64,000 bases of DNA from Nemania diffusa (taxonomy: Eukaryota; Ascomycota; Sordariomycetes; Xylariales; Xylariaceae). Position 1 is the stretch's first letter, and every line of letters starts with the position of its first letter. The notes beneath the pieces are model-generated. The model did no database searches. It was given only the letters and a program-made list of their open reading frames with translations, and was not told the DNA's origin. Shown here piece by piece: positions 1-11,126 of this stretch. The DNA lies in contig JBBPUQ010000009.1 in the NCBI GenBank assembly GCA_038501195.1, forward strand, positions 3,596,001-3,660,000, in the 5' to 3' direction. Both the position numbers and the translations under genes were made by a program.

Positions 1-452
1 CGTCGGCGTGGCCCTCGGTGCTCAGGTAGCAGTTCTGGCGCTCCATCTCGGCAAAGGTGAGGGCAAAGCGGCGCACGAGGCGCTCGTAGGGGATGTGGTC
101 GACATCGGACTCGATGACGAGGCCGAAGTTGAAGATGAACTCGTTGCGGTGGTAGCGCTCGTGCGGGATGGACACGGGGAAGCCGAGGATGCTGTGCTTG
201 CCGTCGGGCGTGTTGACGGTCACGAAGCGGTTGAAGAAGGCCTTGCGCGGGATGATGTACTCCTGCACAATGTCGAAGTCGACCAGCGGCGGCTTGAGGT
301 GCGGCGTGAACTCGGTGGCCACGATGCAGCCGGGAGGCGACTGGGCCACGACCTTGGTGCCTTGATTCGAGTCAGTGAGAAGAACGGGAGAGGGAGAAAT
401 CATGCTCACCTTCTTGGGGAAGAAACCTCGCATAGAAGATGCCTTGAATCAT
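1..452 (-). CDS. NPR2: NPR2 (NPRL2-like), 5' part, partial
   Basis: Nitrogen permease regulator 2, a subunit of the SEACIT/GATOR1 complex that restrains TORC1 at the vacuole when amino acids are scarce (family knowledge). The ATG is at 452. Exon 1 (452-410) encodes MIQGIFYARFLPQE; a 49-nt intron (409-361, GTGAGC...AG) follows, and exon 2 (360-1) runs off the window. The spliced frame reads GTKVVAQSPPGCIV, then HLKPPLVDFD, YIIPRKAFFNRFVTV and LGFPVSIPHERYHRNEF, which match the conserved N-terminal longin-like half of fungal Npr2. About 134 residues are present; the rest lies outside. It is divergent from SFH5 with a 778-bp shared upstream region. The plus-strand reading frames over it are shadows. 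Recognition rests on motif memory, not a search. Confidence 0.88.
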
Positions 453-1230
453 CTTGTCGCCCGTCTACCTACTCTGTATGAGTTCTATATGGAGAGGGTG
501 GAATCTCAATCTACGTTCATGTATGAGACGCTACACCACCCAACGCATTGTAGGTAGGTTACCTCGTTAGTCCGTTTTCATAAGATTGAGATCCCGTGTT
601 TTCAATCAAATCCTTCATGAGGTGACGCAGTCATCGGAGCCATAAACCTCATTCTCACGCCATGTTGGGGTTCTCCATCTCAAGAAGGCCGAGATATGAT
701 GAGTGTCGTTGTCGTTGGTATCTCAATGAATGCAGCACTGAAAAAGGCCGATGAGTGAATGAGTTAGGCTATGTAGGTGCCTGTCTAGGTAGGTTCGATG
801 GTTCACTACGCATAGGTACTAGCCTAGGTAGGTACATAGGTACCTAGGCAGGTACCTGAAGATCTACGCGCCAAGACCCGAGTTAGAGACGGTTGATCAT
901 CGGGTAATCTCCCCAAGTGACTAGGAAATGCCCCTAATTATGATCTATACCTAACGCCCCTCCAACGAAATCTTAAAGAAGGCGCTATAATCTCCCACTA
1001 CCAGCCTATAGCCCCTGATTGCTGCTCCGAACTGCCCCGGGGCTCGTTATATAAGTCAGAGCATGGTACCATCATCGTTCCAGCTTCCCAGAACAACATC
1101 GGCCACTTCTATCAAGACACAGATAGTCTAGCTATCTGGGTAGAATATTGAACCATTTACATGAATTTGAAATTCTGAGTTTGCATAGTAAATCAAGAAA
1201 TCCATACCAACGCCAGACACCCACATCACA
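453..1230. promoter_or_regulatory. Divergent promoter region NPR2 / SFH5
   Basis: Intergenic stretch between two divergent genes. A TATA-like TATATAA lies at 1048-1054, about 180 bp before the SFH5 ATG. A cluster of AGGTA/TACCT motifs, many palindromic, lies at about 775-860. No other gene is visible. Confidence 0.6.
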
Positions 1231-2488
1231 ATGAGTGAAGAACAATTGCCACCAACTACAACTGCCCCGCCGGCGCCGGAAGCAGCGTCGACACCAGCAG
1301 CAGCGGCAGCGGCAGCGGCACCACCTACACAGGTACCGACAGAGAAGGAGGCGGAGGCGGAGACGGAGACACCCGAGACTTCTAAGGCACCACTCCCAGA
1401 TGAGCCCATTGTCTCACTCCAAGAACTCTGGGCCGTCGCCAAAGCACACGAATACCCCGAGATCTGGGGCGTCACACTGGCCGACCCATCCACCCACATC
1501 CCCTCCCAGATCGTGCTGCAGAAGTACCTGAACGCCAACGACGGGGACGTTGCCAAGGCGAGGGACCAGCTAACCAAGACCCTGGACTGGCGGAAGAAGA
1601 CGCAGCCCCTCGAGCTCATCAAGCAGACTTTCTCGCAGGAGAAGTTTGGGGGTCTGGGCTACGTCACCGTTCATTCGGCTGATGCCAAGGAGGGAGATGA
1701 GAAGGATGTGCCCAGGGAGATCTTCACTTGGAATGTTTACGGTAATGTGAAGTCGATCGACGTCACATTTGGTGATCTCGAAGAGTACGTCTGTTTTTCA
1801 TTCGACAACTTCCACTTATTCTCAGATGTCTATCTCTTTCAGTAAACCCGTTTACTCCCCGTCTCAGTGTAAGTAGTCTCGACAACCACTAACAGTCCCT
1901 TAGATTCATCAACTGGCGCGTGGCCCTTATGGAGCTCGCCGTGCAGGAGCTCAACCTAGCCGCCGCCACGGTCCCCATCACCGCCGACCCGGATGCGGAC
2001 CCGTACAAGATGTTCCAGGTGCACGACTACAAAGGCGTGTCATTCCTGCGTCAGGCGCCGCAGGTCAAGGCCGCGAGCACCGAGACCATCCGCGTCTTCG
2101 CCACCGCCTACCCCGAGCTGCTCAAGGAGAAGTTCTTCGTCAACGTCCCCGCCGTCATGGGCTTCATGTACACCTTCATGAAGCTGTTCGTCGCCGCACG
2201 GACTATTGTAAGTACTCCTTGCCTGTTCATTGTCATGTTGATCGAGCACCTTTTCTTTTTATCTTTAGAGCGGTGTGGTCTTACATGTACTTTAAAAATC
2301 GGTGTGAGAACCGTCGCTAACCCGCCTGACCGTCTTAGAAAAAGTTCCACCCCATGTCCAACGGCGCGAGTCTTGCCAAGGAGGACTTCGGTGGTAGCAA
2401 GGTGCCGCTCGGAGACATGTTGCCGCCCGAGTACGGTGGCAAGGGCGCTGATCTGAAGGCGCAGGGCACGGAGCCGGCGGTAGCATAG
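1231..2488 (+). CDS. SFH5: Sfh5-type Sec14-like phosphatidylinositol transfer protein
   Basis: CRAL-TRIO/Sec14-family lipid-transfer protein of the Sfh5 branch; yeast Sfh5 acts at ER/plasma-membrane contacts and has been reported to bind heme (family knowledge). Three exons: 1231-1784, 1904-2207, 2339-2488, giving 335 residues; the phases agree at both junctions (GTACGT...TAG and GTAAGT...TAG). Residues 1-70 are a Pro/Ala then Glu-rich low-complexity leader. After it come YPEIWGVTL, a CRAL-TRIO N-lobe with LQKYLNANDGDVAKA and TLDWRKK, then TWNVYGNVKSIDVTFGDLEE, WRVALMELAVQEL, VHDYKGVSFLRQ and FFVNVPAVMGFMYTFMKLF, the core lipid-pocket segments. The last exon encodes KKFHPMSNGASLAKEDFGG and ends in AVA. 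Length fits the family. The gene is convergent with the PQ-loop gene, with 332 bp between the stops. Confidence 0.93.
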
Positions 2489-2820
2489 AGAGGAGAGAAG
2501 AGATACCCCACACCCACGGATGGAGAGGCTGCTTGGACGCATGGTAAGGCAAAGCGCCCAGTGGTCGCATTTTCGGCTTGTTTTAGAGTAGTAGTAGCAT
2601 TATTTTTAATAGGATTGGAGGCAGGTCTTGATCATGCCATGAACACGATCCAGATGCTAACAAGTGCATGTGAGATTGATTATGATTATATTATCCATAT
2701 AAGTATCCATGTTTTATCATGGTGGCATGTCGTGCGGAGGCAGGTGTCGACGTATCGCCCGTCTCTATCTATCAAAGGAAGTATTTACACACAAAGTTCG
2801 AGTCCTGCCCCTTTCTATCT
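2489..2820. other. Short convergent 3' intergenic stretch
   Basis: 332 bp between the stop codons of SFH5 and the PQ-loop gene. It must hold both 3' UTRs; nothing else is seen. Confidence 0.6.
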
Positions 2821-4128
2821 TCATCTCTCTCTCCCATACATGTCTCTGTTGCCTTCCGGTTCAGGTGATGGGGGGCGCGGGTTGGGCGACTTGTCATCAT
2901 CGCTCCCACCCCTTTCTTCATCAGGCTTATTACTTCTCTTCCACGGCCACGTAAACTTGCGCTCAGCAAATTTGAAGGGGCGGCCTTGCCGCTCATAGTC
3001 CGCCATGACATCATCGAAAGTCTTATCATTTAGTTTTGCTTCTTTCCTTATTTGCCGTGTGCGGAACAGCCATATTAAGTGAGATAGAAAAATACCTATT
3101 TCTAAAGATATACTACTCATATGGGCAGATTGGGTGTTAGTTGTGTACAAGTGCAATCAGTCCAACTAGGGTGAGAGGGGAGAGGGACAACAATGACAAA
3201 ATTCACAAATGGTTCGTACCAAACAATGTACATGACACCACCCAGGATGTCAAAGGTATGCTGCGTGACGAGGGAGAAGAGGGAGAATAAGGCGCCCAGA
3301 GAGTCTATAGTGAGAAAGACGAAGTTGATGCCGATGATGCGCCCTCTTCGCTTCCAGGCTTCGCCATAGGGGGGCAACAAGCCGGCGGCCAGAAGAACAG
3401 CGGCGACAACGCCGATGACGAGGACTGGGGTCTCATTCCCGGCTTTATAAACGGGCTGGTACCGGGTTAGAGAAGGACACATGGAGATGGCATTGCGTGC
3501 GTAGACTTACACGTAACGTGAGAATCAGGGCTGTCTCTACACCGGCGAAAGTAGCGGCGGTGCCTGTCGTGACAACGATAACCTTCCAAAGAGGCCATTT
3601 ACTAGCGGTACACGACGTCAGCTTACATGGATGCCATGGTACGCAGTAACATGCGGGCTTATAGAGTGCGGCTCACTGGGAATAAAGCAGAGTCTGGCCC
3701 CAGTTGATCAAGCACAGGAACATGAAGACATGTGGTTGTACTTGAATGGGTATATTGAAGTTCTGGACGATGGCATATATGCCGAAAGGGACACCGCCTA
3801 GATAGGGAGACAGGGCGAGGCCGTCAGCAGGCAGGACTAATTCCTAGACAGTGAGCTTCGAATTCGGCAAACGAACTTATCCCCCACAACAACATCATAG
3901 ATGCAGGCAAGCCCTCGGTGTCCTTCCTCCGCCAATTCGTCCATGCTTGAGGTATCAATTGAACGGACCACAGCACCGTGCCGATAGTCTAAGGATAGAT
4001 AGATCGAGGCCTTAGTCAGCGGCCCCCTTGTGCGTGCGTGCGTGACTAGACATTAGACGGTATTGGACGAGAGAGTCACTTACACCCAAGATGTTGGCGG
4101 CGACGGGAATTTGCTCCTGGGGTGCCAT
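2821..4128 (-). CDS. PQ-loop repeat membrane protein
   Basis: Multi-pass membrane protein of the PQ-loop (SWEET/cystinosin-like) superfamily, whose members move small solutes or amino acids across vacuolar or other membranes (family knowledge); the substrate here is unknown. Six exons on the minus strand: 4128-4084, 3988-3877, 3797-3677, 3601-3511, 3455-3220, 3112-2821, giving 298 residues with consistent phases. Exon 1 gives MAPQEQIPVAANILG. A clear PQ motif, VQLIPQAWTNWRRKDTEGLP, is in exon 2, and a degenerate second one, LLPPYGEAWKRRGR, is in exon 5. Hydrophobic segments around these and around FLTIDSLGALFSLF and LEIGIFLSHLIWL suggest about 6-7 transmembrane helices. The C-terminal 60 residues are charged and Pro/Glu-rich, probably cytosolic. 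It is divergent from thioredoxin reductase. The exon 2 donor is GTTCGT, weak but canonical. Confidence 0.85.
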
Positions 4129-4441
4129 GACCCCGTCTCTATTCCTATAAATCCTCCTGGTTCTGGCTAGAGTGTGTAGTGAGAGGATGTATTTCTTGAT
4201 CAAAACGGACTCGATCAAAGAGAATTCTATTCATATGCCAAATTTCTATTTGATGAGCAGGTAGGTTATCATACCGTAGCGATTACATACCTTACCTACC
4301 TAATTTACTCTGTAGATACCTACCTACCTAGTTACCTATCTAGAACGAATAATGGGGCTCCGATTCGGCACCTGGCACCTGAACAGTGGGTGGCTACATG
4401 GTAAAGAGGAGGGATGCCGATTGGTGGGCCATATGACTGAA

Positions 4442-4651
4442 CAGAGTCAACGTGCCAAGAAACGACTACGAGTATGTACACACACCCTGTAGTTTATAAC
4501 TTTTGTATAATATAACCGCTCAACCTATGCTTATACAAACAATTATTTATGATTTATTTCTATTTTTATTTTCATTTGGCTGCTCGGTAAGCCTTTGAAG
4601 TACTAGGTAGTGTTTAGGTGTATTATGGGGTTTCTTAGCACGTTGACTCTA
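4442..4651. mobile_element. MITE-like element, copy 1
   Basis: About 210 bp bounded by inverted repeats: left end CAGAGTCAACGTGCCAAGA, right end reading GTTTCTTAGCACGTTGACT. The inside is AT-rich and noncoding. A second copy lies at 60324-60541 in reverse orientation; they share the terminal repeats and subterminal blocks such as GGCTGCTCGGTAAGCCTT and TAGTGTTTAGGTGTAT. The type (short, noncoding, terminal inverted repeats) is that of a non-autonomous DNA transposon. No clear target duplication is seen for this copy. Confidence 0.8.
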
Positions 4652-5394
4652 CGCTGTAGACTAAACTACCTAATCTAGAGGTACTTATGTATCTAGTACC
4701 TATCTAGATCATACGCAACAGAGATAGTCGAATTAGCACGTGGTAAACGGTCACACATAACATAAAAGTACCTAGTCTAGTACATATATGTCGATAGATA
4801 CGGAATCTTCTGTGTATACATGTACAACGGGCACTGTATTCTGTTGGTACTTGCAATATTTATTAAGAGGTACGGGCCAACAGGGTCCTCGAACGCGGAC
4901 ATTCATCCGCACCAACCTCTATAATGAAGTATATATCTATTTATTACATAAAATCCTGGTGGCGCGCATCTTCGAGTGATATGATTATGCAGCAAATGGT
5001 GCCTCATGGCGCAATGTGCTGAGTAATGCGGGGTGTTGGAATTGTTAGAAGGACCCTGAAGCAAATACTTGGAAATATTTGAAATCGGTGTAAGAAGATT
5101 CCAAAAAAGCCTCGGCGACCGCACTATTACCGTGAGTCGTGCTTCCCTACCATTAGGAATATTCTCGACCAAATTACCTACATACACACTTTTTTTCCCG
5201 CTGACGTCTTTTTGCAAGGTACATATGACACAGTAAATATCCACCGCCCGAAACCGCCGCGCCCCTCTACTTCACATAAAATCCCCGTCGCTAGTCGCAT
5301 CGCCCCCCTCCTCGTTTCCCGTTTCCCGACTCCCATTTTCGTCTCACGCACGTGTCGCAGCCCCCGTACGCATACCTATCTCGTGCCATTCTAG

Positions 5395-5616
5395 CGCCAT
5401 TCTGTATACCTATATAGACAGGTGCCCTCCCAAGTCAGGCCACACGAGGCGAGCCCGATCCGCGTCAATACCGCCAACGTGTTTTCCTCGACTCTCCGAC
5501 GAACTTTTCTGCGCGCCGGCGTCCCTGGTTTCTCCGTCGCCGCATTCGCTACCGCTAGTCTCCAGCGAAACTCGCAACACCGCTCTGCTCATCTTCCCAG
5601 CATCGCCGCCAGAGGG
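5395..5616 (+). other. Open frame upstream of TRR, possible mitochondrial presequence
   Basis: Open in the same frame as the TRR ATG, from after the TAG at 5392 to 5616, with no ATG. The translation is rich in Arg, Ser and Ala and almost free of acidic residues: it contains [33 protein letters not shown] and IAARG just before the TRR Met. That composition is typical of matrix-targeting presequences. It could be used from a near-cognate start (for example GTG at 5479 with A at -3), or it may be 5' UTR that is open by chance. Confidence 0.35.
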
Positions 5617-6735
5617 ATGCATTCCAAGGTCGTTATCATCGGCTCCGGGCCCGCGGCTCACACTGCCGCCGTCTACCTGGCCCGCGCCGAGCTGAAGCCT
5701 GTGCTCTATGAGGGGTTCATGGCCAACGGCGTCGCGGCTGGTGGCCAGTTGACCACGACCACCGAAATCGAGAACTTTCCTGGCTTTCCCGACGGCATTA
5801 TGGGCGCGCAGCTGATGGTGCGTCTGACATGTCGCCGCCTGCCGTGTGCATCGTGACCCCTCTGACACTGACATCGGCAATGCAGGAAGACATGAAGAAG
5901 CAGTCGGAGCGATTTGGCACCAACATCATTAGTGAAACCGTCTCGAAACTCGACTTGTCCGAGCGGCCCTTCAAGTACGAGACGGAGTGGTCCCCTGGCG
6001 AGGTGCACACCGCCGACGCCATCATCCTCGCTACCGGCGCTTCGGCGAGGCGGCTCGGTCTCGCCGGCGAAGACAAATACTGGCAGAGCGGTGTGAGCGC
6101 CTGTGCCGTCTGCGACGGCGCCGTCCCGATCTTCCGCAACAAGCCGCTCGTCGTCATCGGCGGCGGAGACAGCGCTGCCGAAGAGGCTACGTTCCTGACC
6201 AAGTACGGCAGCCACGTCACCGTCCTGGTGCGCAGGGATCAGCTGCGTGCTAGCAGCATCATGGCCAAGCGACTGTTGAGCCACCCCAAGGTCACCGTGC
6301 GCTTCCACTCCAAGGGCGTGGAGATCAAGGGCGACGGCAAGCTCATGACCCACCTGACCGTCGAGAATACCGTCACCGGAGAGCAGGAGACGATAGAGGC
6401 AAACGGCCTGTTCTATGCCATCGGCCACGACCCGGCTACCTCTTTGGTCAAGGGCCAGGTAGAGACTGATTCTGAGGGCTATATTGTCACCAAGCCAGGT
6501 ACTCCCTTGACGAGCATCGAGGGTGTCTTCGCCGCGGGTGATGTACAAGATAAGAGATACAGACAGGCCATCACCAGTGCTGGTATGTCCGCTCTCAATT
6601 CCTACGATTTAAAGAGTACGCGCTAACAAGTTTCGACTACTAGGGTCTGGTTGTATGGCCGCTTTAGATGCCGAGAAATTCCTCTCGGAGCTCGAGGAGG
6701 ACGACCGCGAGGGCGCTGCGAAGGGCAAGATTTAG
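5617..6735 (+). CDS. TRR1: Thioredoxin reductase (NADPH)
   Basis: Low-molecular-weight flavoprotein thioredoxin reductase, moving electrons from NADPH via FAD to thioredoxin. Exons 5617-5817, 5886-6582, 6644-6735 (introns GTGCGT...CAG and GTATGT...TAG; phases agree), 329 residues. The chosen ATG gives [18 protein letters not shown] with the FAD-binding GxGxxA fold at residues 7-15. Then come [19 protein letters not shown], the redox-active CAVC centre in [10 protein letters not shown], the NADPH-binding [27 protein letters not shown], and the C-terminal FAD motif [15 protein letters not shown] followed by [16 protein letters not shown]. Length matches fungal TrxR. An in-frame ATG-less extension lies upstream (see 5395-5616). 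Confidence 0.96.
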
Positions 6736-8137
6736 ATTTGTGATCTGCATATCATTACTACTATACGTCATCCGATAGATCTGTGCTATCAGCGTCTTTT
6801 GCTGACATTGTAGACAGCCATTTCTCACCACATAAATAGATAGATAGATACCAAGAAATACACTACCACGAGCGTCCGCGAATGAACCTGAAGTCTCCCA
6901 CAGAGAATCCCACAGAGAATTCCACAGAGAGTGAGAGAGAAAAGCATCTGTATTACCAGATGCTGCATCCATTTCTATTTCATTCCATTTACCCATGTGA
7001 CTCCTTCGTGCAGCAGCTCTGCGGCGCCACATGCGTTTGCTGGAATTGCTTTTTTTCGCTTTATTCGGCAAAGATCGAACTTGCCGCGGCGACAGGCAAC
7101 CAGGATCGAGAAAAGCGATAGATTTGGCAAACTACGTCTCAGTGCGCTGGCTCCATTTCCGCTCTTGGTACTTACTGCGTATGCCGATGCACTCGGTGGC
7201 AGCATTTCACCTCTCCTTTCTGCAGCCTCTTCAATCCAAACACCCCAGCTGCATTGCTTGCGAATTTATTGCGAGGCCACACTGTACAACAAGAACAGCA
7301 ACAGCTTCACGTACAAAAACCGAGACACAAACAGCCCGGTATGTATACACGTATGCTACCTGCCTATTCACTATATATCGAACCGCCAAGAGCTAATTTG
7401 ATCACGAACAGGCCATTTATACAGGGGCATCTCCCCGAACCAGAATCATCACCATTAGTTCAATGCGTAAGCTGGGCACAACTCTTCATCTATCGCCTTA
7501 TTGCTATCTTGCTATCTCACTGTCATCCCGGCATTTGCCGACCTCTACCCTTGGCAATCGTATCATATCTTCTACTGCTTAGATAGGTAGATGACGTCTC
7601 ACCGTGTGAGAGCCGATACAGGGATAGCCTTCTCTACATAGCACCTACGATAGTGTAGGTACCTAGTCTAGATACTTACTTACACCTCAATTCTATCCGC
7701 GACTTCGAGACAGTATCTACCGGAATTAATGTAAGAAAAACAAACAAGATTGCCATGTACCAAACAGCTACCGCAAGCTAAGCTATTTGTTGCCTAGGCA
7801 GGCCATTAGTGAGTAAATAACACTTAGTGGTCTAAGTAGTAAGATTGCTGCCCGTCCTAGAGAGCAACTATGTACATGTGCCTCACATACAGAATACCAG
7901 GTTGGTACTCTGTATGTACTTTTGTACCTTATTTGCCGTACATATCGTTTCCCCCTCTTTCTTCCCGCCGAACGATGTATTTATACCATCGCAACGACCG
8001 TCATCGCCGCTCATCTCTTCTTCCCACCACTCACCATTGACACCATCAACACCAAGGTCACCTCCACGAAGATCACCAGTAGCCCAAATCACATCTTAAC
8101 ATTCACTTCGTCTCGTCCATCAATTTGATCAATCAAG
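6736..8137. other. Intergenic region
   Basis: 1.4 kb without a supported gene. It holds a short tandem CCCACAGAGAAT-type repeat at about 6895-6932, an (ATAG)n run at 6833-6850, and AGGTA-type motifs near 7585-7680. The last 200 bp are pyrimidine-rich with a TATTTATA near 7977, plausible promoter DNA for the next gene. Confidence 0.5.
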
Positions 8138-8790
8138 ATGCCTAGCAACCAAGGATACTCGTACAAGAGCCACGGCACCAACGACCAGGTAAGCAGCCTC
8201 GATGTCGCCCATGATCTCGACACCGAGACCAGTATACAGTCACACCCCATTGTCATAGTCCGGTTCTACCTAGACGGCTGAAATTGTGGGCATCTGTCAA
8301 CAACTCTAACAATGTTCACAGGGCAACCACTACTGCGCCCGCGACTACGGTAGCAGCGCGTCCAACCAGAACTCCTACCACTATTCAAACACGTGAGTCT
8401 TGCGTTCTCATTTCACCCCAACATGCACCCTCGGCACTGGAAAAACTCGGCCGCATCTAATCCTTATATCTCGTCCAACTCCCGTAGTCCTCATGCGGAT
8501 TGAAGATGGAGAAACTTTGGAGAAACTTTGGAGAAACTTTGAGCTCTACAGATCAGAGTGGGGAAGTGAATGATGCGAATACCTACGTAATGACTTGACG
8601 TGACCTCGTGAACTCACTAACACATGGCCTTGAGATGAACAGTGACGGCTCGTACTACTACTCCAACCCCAACGGTAGCTCGTACTACAACAATGGCCAA
8701 GGCGGCTCGACGTACACTGCACCTTCGGGCAACAGCTACTCGGGCTCCTCGGGCTCCTCGGGCTCATCCGGTTCGTCTGGCAAGAAATAG
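8138..8790 (+). CDS. Small Tyr/Ser/Gly/Asn-rich fungal protein (unknown function)
   Basis: Three exons: 8138-8188 (GTAAGC donor), 8322-8392 (GTGAGT donor), 8643-8790, phases 0 and 2 consistent, 89 residues. Exon 1 gives MPSNQGYSYKSHGTNDQ, exon 2 GNHYCARDYGSSASNQNSYH, exon 3 DGSYYYSNPNGSSYYNNG and a tail of SGS repeats ending GKK. I recall similar short proteins of this pattern across filamentous ascomycetes, but no function. There is no signal peptide or membrane segment; the sequence looks disordered and low-complexity. The upstream DNA is pyrimidine-rich, as in well-expressed fungal genes. Intron 2 contains three tandem copies of a 12-bp GGAGAAACTTT unit near 8507-8539. Only the last exon would be found by a simple ORF scan. 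Confidence 0.75.
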
Positions 8791-11126
8791 ACAGTGATTC
8801 GTTACCTTGCTGTGTTTGTCCGATCGTTCCGGCGAGTACGGCGCCAGGAGCACGTTCTGAACCGGTACCATTAGTTTCTGGTAATCACTCGAGGTCTGCT
8901 CTCCCGAGGCATTGCCAGAGAGCGGAGAGTTACGAAGGGTATGGTATGGAACTACGCCTCGGAGGGGGCTCGGCCCACAAGCATGGTAGTCATTTCCAGC
9001 ATCACTTGTAGTTAAGGCTGCCATAGGTATTCATAAATGACCTAGTTCAAAAAACTACGTAGGGTCTAGTACTGGGAATCTTTCTAGTAGCAATTGATCA
9101 CGGTTCTCGCCCGTCTAAAGAGCAGCATATAATTCGATCCCGCCCTAGCTCTCTAATATAAATTATCTCCAAAAGTGAAAGGTTACTGTCAGTCTCGTGG
9201 TTCTGATATGTTTTTCATCATTTATTGACAATCCGTAATGCTTCATAAATTGTACAATTAAACTACAGGGCTTCCTACTTGTGATTACGGGTATAGTTAA
9301 TTTCAAAAATGAAACGAGGTCAGTCGGAACCAGTCCCCAAAGAGTAAGAACTACTTACTCTAGATAGTCCGGGCGGTTCGTTTCAGGGGCGTAGTGCACA
9401 TAATATCCTATCTATACCAGGTAGGCATCTAGACTCAGGTACTGTAGCCTGTGTACTTGAATAGGTAGAATAGACGCCTAGTTCAACTGAAAGAGTTGGT
9501 TGCCTCAGCCGCCATTAAATCTGTAACTATGATACCCTGGTTATAATTTCCTCTTCTCCCTAGAAATAAAGCGTATTAGAATACATTTACCTCTTTTCTA
9601 TCGAGGTCGCGTCCATGAGCCTCAAGCCTAGTCAAACGCGTGGCTGGCTGGCTGGATGCCTGAGGCCGCATAAGTGTGGAACCCAGCTTGCTCCTGTATG
9701 ACATTACGATTTTACCACCAACGTTGATCCCTTTGCATTCATGTAATTGTTGGATGACAGCTTTACCGACCGCTTTACGACATGGCGCTAGTTCTCAGCT
9801 TCGTACTTCGCGTGTTCATTAGCTACAATTAAACTCCATAGTTTTAGTGCTTTATTTACAGAAACAAATGAGAACCAAAAATTGTCTTAATTCATGTTTG
9901 TGCATCCATACTAGCTCGCTACGTGAGATGAGTCAAATATGGTTTCTATATAAAATACTAGTAGTTAATTAGGTTACATATTCTCTACTTGGTATGGTAT
10001 AGTGCATACTGATAGACTATAAAACACATAGATTAGTTGTCCTGTAAATTTTGGTAGCTACTATACTCTCCGGTATTGCGTACGCAAGGTGTTACGACAC
10101 TATTACTGCTACGTTCTTGCCCTTTAGATGTGCTCGACCACTCTAGTAAGTAAGCCTTAGAGGTTAAACTTTAATTCCCAGAAATGAGACGTGCTAGTGC
10201 AGTACCGTATTACGTAGGCCTAGGTGTGGTTGTATAGCAACATGAACGGAAGGTTATAGAAGTACGTAGCCTGAGGAGAAGCGAGCCGTGTCCTAGCAAC
10301 CAGGCAAGCAATCATTAGACTACTACTAGAAGTATTGATCGAGGGCACATTTTAAGTTATTCCCCTTGCCCTCTAGAGTTCAAGTCTGAAACTATCACTA
10401 GAGCTATCGTTCTAGCATCAAATTGTCATGCAGCAGAACTACAACACTATACTGTTATATGCTAACATCAAGACCCTATCGAGGCGCTACTTAGCTTGAC
10501 CGACTGCAGCGCGTGTATGCTCGGTCGCAGCTGGTATTGTAAAAAAAAAAAAAAAGTCGCGATAACTGAAGGACGCCCCCTTGAAGGTTTGCATTGTTGT
10601 GCCTCGAAACTCTATGGCTGTTGTAAGTTAAGGTTCATCTATTTAACCTTGAGTAAACAATAAACAATTTGGGACTCTAGGTATAGGATTGGAACTTTAT
10701 CCTCCTAGGAGCAATGAACAATCCTTCTTAAACCCCGTCTCTAGCCACTTCTTCAATCATTTCTACCATCACATCTGCAACCACCAACCTCGATCTACAT
10801 GAACATGTCACAGAATATCCTTCACTATCACATCGTTATTATAGCCATCTTCCTCTCTTGCGTACCATATCACTACACCACTATTCACCTCTTCAATCCT
10901 TATCATGATCATATCACCCCATCTTATCTCCATACCAAAAGAGCAAGTCCCACTTAACAGGAATACACGTGAGTATATCCCAGAGTAATTTCCTTCTTAG
11001 TTCAGCAACGTCCAAAGCACAAGCTTCCCCTTTGGGCCAATACAGTGTCTGGAAGCTTTGCAATTCTCATCCATCCGCTCGAAATGCCGGTAACTGACGC
11101 CTGGCATTCTAGTGTACGCTGCAACA
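8791..11126. other. Gene-poor intergenic region
   Basis: 2.3 kb with no recognised protein gene. It contains a 15-nt poly-A run (about 10541-10555). From 10735 to 10960 it is pyrimidine/CA-rich like a fungal 5' leader, with a 52-codon ORF (10799-10957, listed separately). No RNA gene recognised. Confidence 0.5.
10799..10957 (+). CDS. Possible short ORF or uORF with hydrophobic N-terminus
   Basis: ATG to TAA, 52 residues, starting MNMSQNILHYHIVIIAIFLS. The hydrophobic stretch at residues 11-21 resembles a signal peptide core. The rest is His/Tyr-rich with no cysteine pattern. It lies in CT-rich leader DNA 170 bp before the ATG of the next gene, so it may be an upstream ORF or chance. The stop is followed by CTTAACAG, which could be a splice acceptor of a 5' UTR intron. 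Confidence 0.2.
   Translation: MNMSQNILHYHIVIIAIFLSCVPYHYTTIHLFNPYHDHITPSYLHTKRASPT

Larger units (their letters stand above)
4129..5616. other. Divergent intergenic region PQ-loop / TRR
   Basis: 1.5 kb without a supported ATG gene. It holds AGGTA/TACCT motifs (about 4258-4345 and 4660-4710), a 210-bp inverted-repeat element (4442-4651), a 3-codon upstream ORF at 5225-5236 (ATG ACA CAG TAA), and the ATG-less open frame described for the TRR presequence. Confidence 0.55.

Noticed and set aside
8..481. 157-codon plus-strand frame at the left end
   Set aside because: Begins at GTG and is the antisense shadow of NPR2, whose minus-strand frame splices correctly and carries family motifs.
3876..3883. 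Apparent missing GT donor in exon 2 of the PQ-loop gene
   Set aside because: A GTTCGT donor three codons further on gives the right phase (LLWGISGVPFG), so no lesion is needed.
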